Assembly: GCA_030613745.1 (NCBI GenBank)
Contig: JAUWLK010000104.1
Span: 1-8,871, forward strand
DNA length: 8,871 nucleotides
Reading direction: 5' to 3'
DNA from: Flavobacteriaceae bacterium
GTDB taxonomy: Bacteria; Bacteroidota; Bacteroidia; Flavobacteriales; Flavobacteriaceae
Below, in pieces: positions 5,681 through 8,871 of this stretch. A model generated the notes under the pieces. It was not told where the DNA came from and made no database searches. It was given only the letters and a program-made list of their open reading frames with translations. The position numbers were made by a program, and so were the translations under genes. Each line of letters starts with the position of its first letter. Position 1 is the stretch's first letter.

Positions 5681-7192
5681 TTATCCAAACAATTCTTCAC
5701 TTTCAATAATTAAATAATGAATAAATTCTTCAGATTTAACAATTTCATCATGCATAACCTTATCCTCTTCAATAAATGGAACCTCTTTTTGATAAGTTTC
5801 AATAAATGTTTGCAAAAATGGAGAGGTTTTTAATGGAAACCTGAATTGTAATGCTTGAGATGCATTCATCAGTTCAATGGCCAATATAGTTTGCACATTA
5901 TCAACAATTCTCTTTGTTTTGGTCGCTGCATTAGCTCCCATACTCACATGATCTTCTTGTCCGTTACTTGACACTATTGAATCAACAGAAGCAGGAGTTG
6001 CTAACTGTTTATTTTGACTTATAATGCTTGCTGCAGTGTATTGAGGTATCATAAACCCACTATTTAATCCAGGTGTCTTAACCAAAAATGGTGGTAAATT
6101 TCGTAAACCGGAAATAAGCTGATAAGTTCTTCTTTCAGAAATACTCCCCAACTCGGCAATTGCTATACCTAAAAAATCAAGCGCTAATGCTAATGGTTGC
6201 CCGTGAAAATTCCCTCCAGATATGATTTTATCAGCATCTACAAATATATTTGGATTATCGGTTACCGAATTTATTTCGGTGAGCATCGTTGTTTCAACAT
6301 ATTTTAATGCATCTTTAGTTGCTCCATGAACTTGAGGCATACATCGAAATGAGTAAGGATCTTGCACATGCTCTTTTGGTTGTGAAATCAATTCACTTTC
6401 TTTTAAGAATTCTTTAATTCTTTTTGCTGTTTTTATTTGTCCATTATGTGGTCTAACAAAATGAATCAACTCGTCAAAAGGTGAAATATTACCATCATAT
6501 GCTTCTAATGAAAGTGTTCCAATTAAATCTGCCAAATAAGCTAATTTATAAGTTTTAATTACCAAATTAATACCATAGGCACTCATAAATTGAGTACCGT
6601 TTAATAAGGCTAAACCCTCTTTAGATTTAAGTTTAATTTTTTTCCAATCAAATTTCTTTAAAATTTCTTTACCACTGTATTTCGTTCCTTCAAAATAAAC
6701 TTCTCCTTCACCAATTAATGGTAAAGATAAGTGTGCTAAAGGAGCAAGATCACCAGATGCTCCCAACGAGCCTTGAGTATAAATTACAGGAAATATATCA
6801 TTATTATAAAAATCAATTAACCTATTTACAGTTTCAAGTTGAATACCTGAATGCCCATAACTTAACGACTGTATTTTAAATAATAGCATTAACTTAATAA
6901 TCTCCTTTGGCACTTCCTCTCCTGTACCACAGGCATGCGACATAACCAGATTTTCCTGTAGCTTGGTCAAATTCTTATTACTTATTTTTACATTATATAA
7001 TGAACCAAAACCTGTGTTAATTCCGTAGATAGGCTTATCATTATTTTTCATTTTCTCATCCAAATACAAACGGCATTTTTTAATATTATTTTGAGATTCT
7101 TTCGATAATTTTAATTTTTTATTACTAAAAATAATATCTTGAATTATATATAAATCTAATTGTTTAGAAGAAATAGCGTGGTAAGTATTCAT
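5681..7192 (-). CDS. hutH: Histidine ammonia-lyase (histidase)
   Basis: The enzyme removes ammonia from L-histidine to give trans-urocanate, the first step of histidine breakdown, as a cytoplasmic homotetramer. Its electrophilic MIO cofactor forms autocatalytically from A145-S146-G147 in GSLGASGDLAPLAH (141-154). Other active-site residues are in place: Y56 in YGINTGFG, H86 in MSHACGTGE, N198 in LLNGTQ, Y280 and R283 in PYSFRCMPQVHG (279-290), F329 in GGNFHGQP and E414 in GQEDHVSMGA. The Ser-His pair at 85-86 and E414 favour histidine over phenylalanine or tyrosine as substrate. At 503 residues it is full length. The start ATG at 7192 gives a normal N-terminus. It stands alone: hutU, hutI and hutG/ftcD homologues are absent from the window. 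Its 3' end is 34 bases from the convergent DksA-like gene; the 5' side faces a 160-base divergent region with no clear TAnnTTTG on this strand. Confidence 0.97.
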   Translation of the reverse strand: MNTYHAISSKQLDLYIIQDIIFSNKKLKLSKESQNNIKKCRLYLDEKMKNNDKPIYGINTGFGSLYNVKISNKNLTKLQENLVMSHACGTGEEVPKEIIKLMLLFKIQSLSYGHSGIQLETVNRLIDFYNNDIFPVIYTQGSLGASGDLAPLAHLSLPLIGEGEVYFEGTKYSGKEILKKFDWKKIKLKSKEGLALLNGTQFMSAYGINLVIKTYKLAYLADLIGTLSLEAYDGNISPFDELIHFVRPHNGQIKTAKRIKEFLKESELISQPKEHVQDPYSFRCMPQVHGATKDALKYVETTMLTEINSVTDNPNIFVDADKIISGGNFHGQPLALALDFLGIAIAELGSISERRTYQLISGLRNLPPFLVKTPGLNSGFMIPQYTAASIISQNKQLATPASVDSIVSSNGQEDHVSMGANAATKTKRIVDNVQTILAIELMNASQALQFRFPLKTSPFLQTFIETYQKEVPFIEEDKVMHDEIVKSEEFIHYLIIESEELFG

Positions 7193-7207
7193 AATTTTAA
7201 TTTAGTG

Positions 7208-7236
7208 CAAATTACTTATTTTTTATACAAATTACT
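7208..7236. repeat. Pair of 9-base direct repeats upstream of hutH
   Basis: CAAATTACT occurs at 7208-7216 and again at 7228-7236, 20 bases apart start to start, or about two helical turns. They lie 15-44 bases before the hutH start in the hutH / thioredoxin divergent region. The second copy also sits within a weak inverted repeat, ATACA (7225-7229) and TGTAT (7236-7240). The spacing suits a dimeric regulator, but the A+T content makes chance possible. Confidence 0.3.
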
Positions 7237-7320
7237 GTATTCAAAATTTCTTTTACAATTAGAAATTTGCAAATGTTTTGTTAAAAAATAACTTACTTAT
7301 TAAAAATTTAATTTTAATAG

Positions 7321-7328
7321 TATATTTG
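7321..7328 (+). promoter_or_regulatory. Candidate -7 promoter element for the TlpA-like gene
   Basis: TATATTTG is an exact TAnnTTTG match 24 bases before ATG 7353. No TTG lies at the normal 17-23-base distance upstream (the nearest, at 7278-7280, is 40 bases away), so the -33 element is missing or an activator is needed. Confidence 0.42.
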
Positions 7329-7352
7329 GTAACTAATTTTTAAATTTTTAAA

Positions 7353-8735
7353 ATGAAAAAAATATTTTTAGTAATTATTACATTATCCATTCTTTCTTGT
7401 TCAAAGGAAGAAAAATCTATTGATTATGTAATATTTGGTGGTAAAATTGAAAATCTAGATGGAGGAGAAATTTCTGTCAGAAACAATGAAAAAATTATTA
7501 AAGAAATAACTGTTCTTGAAGATGGAACTTTTACTGATACACTACAAAATATTGAATCAGGATATTTTACTTTTAAGTATGGTAATGAAAATTCTAGTTT
7601 TTACTTAAAACCAGGGTATAATTTGAATTTAGCTTTAAATACCAATGAATTTGATGAATCCATCAAGTATACAGGGAATGGCAGTATAGAAAACAATTAT
7701 CTGGCACAAAAATATTTAAATGAAGAGGGCTTAGGTGATTTAAGAGCTTATCAATATTTAGGAACACTAACTGAAAAAGATTTTGTTCATAAAATGGACT
7801 CTATCAAACAAATAGATTCTAGTTTCTTAAAGGAACAAAAAGATTTAGATCCAAATTTTAAAACTTTAGAAGAAGCGTCTATCACTTATAAATGGGTTAA
7901 CCAACTAAATAATTTTGAAGCATATAAAAATTATATATCTGAAGTTAAAGGATTTAAGGTTTCTGCAAATTTTCCCGACTTTGAAAAAGGTTTAAATCTT
8001 GAAGATGAAAATTTAATTATTGTAAATAATTACAATATGTATTTAAATAGATATTATTCTAAAAAAGCTGCTGATTTAGTAGAAAAAGATAGTATTGATC
8101 ATGATTTAGCTTTTTTAAAAACTGTATCAAATGATGTTAAAAGCTCTAAAATAAAAGAACTGTTACTTTACAGCTCAGCTAGATATGGAGTTTCTTTTAC
8201 CACCAATTTACAAAATTACTATGATATTTTCATGGCAAATTCTACCGATGAAGAGCACAAAAAAGATATTACCGAAAAGTATAACAAACTGATCAAGGTA
8301 AGTAAAGGTCAACCTTCACCTAAATTTGTTGATTATGAAAATTATGCGGGTGGAACAACCTCTTTAGATGATCTTAAGGGAAAATATGTTTATGTTGATG
8401 TTTGGGCTACTTGGTGTGGACCATGTATACGTGAAATACCTTCATTAAAAAAAATAGAAAAACAATATCACAATAAAAATATTGCTTTTGTAAGTATGAG
8501 TGTTGACAGACAAAATGATTATGACAAATGGCGTAAAATGGTAGAAGAGGAAGAATTATCTGGAATACAGTTATATGCTCCAAAAGGTAATAAATCTGAA
8601 TTTTATACGAATTATGGAATCATGGGAATCCCCAGGTTTATTCTAATTGATCCGGAAGGTAATATTATAAGCTCAAATGCTCCTCGCCCATCATCTAAAA
8701 AATTAATAGATACTTTTAATGAATTAGGGATATAA
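7353..8735 (+). CDS. Lipoprotein TlpA/ResA-like thiol-disulfide oxidoreductase with DUF4369-like N-terminus
   Basis: This envelope protein probably reduces or exchanges disulfides in exported proteins. Residues 1-16 are a lipoprotein signal ending in the lipobox ILSC (C16). Residues 17-20 (SKEE) match the K-(D/E)2 lipoprotein export signal described in Capnocytophaga and Flavobacterium, so the protein may be displayed on the cell surface. Residues about 24-110 look like the beta-rich DUF4369-type domain (VIFGGKIENLDGGEISV, then DGTFTDTL). Residues about 111-315 are a charged, mostly helical middle. Residues 318-460 form the thioredoxin fold: QPSPKFVDYEN, YVYVDVWATWCGPCIREIP with C355 and C358, VSMSVDR, and GIPRFILIDPEGNI with cis-proline P427. 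The length of 460 is normal for this Bacteroidetes group. The start is ATG 7353; no other fits the signal peptide. It is divergent from hutH, with no obvious functional link. A palindromic repeat region lies directly downstream. The exact substrate is unknown. Confidence 0.92.
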   Translation: MKKIFLVIITLSILSCSKEEKSIDYVIFGGKIENLDGGEISVRNNEKIIKEITVLEDGTFTDTLQNIESGYFTFKYGNENSSFYLKPGYNLNLALNTNEFDESIKYTGNGSIENNYLAQKYLNEEGLGDLRAYQYLGTLTEKDFVHKMDSIKQIDSSFLKEQKDLDPNFKTLEEASITYKWVNQLNNFEAYKNYISEVKGFKVSANFPDFEKGLNLEDENLIIVNNYNMYLNRYYSKKAADLVEKDSIDHDLAFLKTVSNDVKSSKIKELLLYSSARYGVSFTTNLQNYYDIFMANSTDEEHKKDITEKYNKLIKVSKGQPSPKFVDYENYAGGTTSLDDLKGKYVYVDVWATWCGPCIREIPSLKKIEKQYHNKNIAFVSMSVDRQNDYDKWRKMVEEEELSGIQLYAPKGNKSEFYTNYGIMGIPRFILIDPEGNIISSNAPRPSSKKLIDTFNELGI

Positions 8736-8736
8736 A

Positions 8737-8752
8737 ATTATTTTGAAATAAT
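8737..8752. repeat. A+T-rich 16-base palindrome just after the TlpA-like gene
   Basis: Arms ATTATTT (8737-8743) and AAATAAT (8746-8752) flank a two-base spacer. It begins two bases after the stop codon and has the same 7+2+7 geometry as the two G+C-rich palindromes that follow. It may belong to the same composite repeat or be chance in A+T-rich DNA. There is no T run after it, so it is not a standard terminator. Confidence 0.4.
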
Positions 8753-8753
8753 A

Positions 8754-8824
8754 AGGTATTAAACCTCAGGGCAAGCCCTGAACCCAATAATAGGAATCGA
8801 CCCAAGGGTCGAGGTATTTAACCT
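8754..8824. repeat. Composite palindromic intergenic repeat (REP/BIME-like)
   Basis: In order it holds AGGTATTAAACCT (8754-8766), palindrome TCAGGGCAAGCCCTGA (8766-8781), a 15-base spacer (8782-8796), palindrome TCGACCCAAGGGTCGA (8797-8812) and AGGTATTTAACCT (8812-8824). Both palindromes have 7-base perfect arms around AA. The outer 13-mers differ at one base, and each shares one base with its adjacent palindrome, so the unit is roughly mirror-symmetric. The G+C-rich arms stand out against about 30% G+C surroundings. No open frame or transposase is present. Non-coding repeat is the safest call; a role in transcript ends or as a target of a REP-associated transposase is inference. Confidence 0.75.
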
Positions 8825-8826
8825 AG

Positions 8827-8864
8827 ATCCCGCTAATCCCGATAGCCATCGGGAGCGGGATTAG
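8827..8864. repeat. Long nested G+C-rich hairpin with two alternative pairings
   Basis: Arms ATCCCGCT (8827-8834) and AGCGGGAT (8854-8861) enclose an inner stem, CCCGAT (8838-8843) with ATCGGG (8848-8853), around loop AGCC; a three-base bulge AAT lies on the left. Alternatively CTAATCCCG (8833-8841) pairs perfectly with CGGGATTAG (8856-8864). The inner CCCGATAGCCATCGGG resembles the CCCGATAGCTATCGGG palindromes I recall as frequent between flavobacterial genes (memory, not searched). The element may continue past the window edge. No T run follows within the window. Confidence 0.72.
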
Positions 8865-8871
8865 TTCGACT

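Noticed and set aside
5667..5689. Possible two-way terminator hairpin between the DksA-like gene and hutH (TTTGGAT / ATCCAAA)
   Set aside because: The stem is only seven mostly weak pairs with a nine-base loop, it overlaps the hutH stop codon, and no T run follows on either strand.
8845..8871. tRNA T-arm-like GTTCGACT at the right edge
   Set aside because: No acceptor, D or anticodon arm can be built from the preceding bases; they are better explained by the hairpin pairings.

Overview
The window is about 70% A+T and reads as ordinary chromosomal DNA of a member of the Bacteroidota, most likely family Flavobacteriaceae. Three things point that way. Starts lack Shine-Dalgarno sequences. Several genes are preceded by the Bacteroidetes -7 promoter element TAnnTTTG, twice with a TTG element 19-20 bases upstream. 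The gene repertoire is also typical: a split transketolase subunit, a holA / HsdR-N-like / family-2 glycosyltransferase cluster, a lipoprotein TlpA-like thioredoxin and an MltF-type lytic transglycosylase. Nine protein genes are supported. No rRNA, tRNA, insertion sequence, CRISPR array or prophage gene was seen, and no gene-free stretch exceeds 160 bases.

Layout. Bases 1-734 (minus) hold the N-terminal 244 residues of DNA polymerase III delta (holA), cut by the left edge. Divergent from it lie a small PD-(D/E)xK HsdR-N-like protein (801-1253), a family-2 glycosyltransferase with a TTG start (1324-2325) and an MltF-like lipoprotein lytic transglycosylase with its own promoter (2383-3855). Convergent to these is the N-terminal half of a split transketolase (3938-4783, minus); its C-terminal partner is not beside it. 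A divergent promoter region (4784-4934) separates it from an overlapping pair: a small three-helix membrane protein (4935-5324) and a TraR/DksA-type C4 zinc-finger protein (5308-5646). Convergent to these is a complete histidine ammonia-lyase gene, hutH (5681-7192, minus), with no other hut gene in view. Across a 160-base divergent region lies a lipoprotein TlpA-like thioredoxin (7353-8735).

The most unusual structure is the last 136 bases. A set of G+C-rich palindromes (8754-8864) follows the thioredoxin gene and contrasts sharply with the A+T-rich surroundings. It comprises two 16-base palindromes of identical geometry, a near-identical 13-mer on each outer side, and a longer nested hairpin. 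It resembles a compound REP/BIME-like intergenic repeat.

The genes do not form one pathway. They cover replication (holA), a probable nuclease-fold protein of unknown role, cell-surface glycan synthesis, peptidoglycan turnover, the pentose phosphate pathway, transcription or stress control (DksA-like), histidine breakdown and envelope thiol redox. I see no convincing new multi-gene system. The better leads are the right-edge repeat, the unpaired transketolase half, the coupled membrane/DksA-like pair and the stand-alone HsdR-N-like protein.
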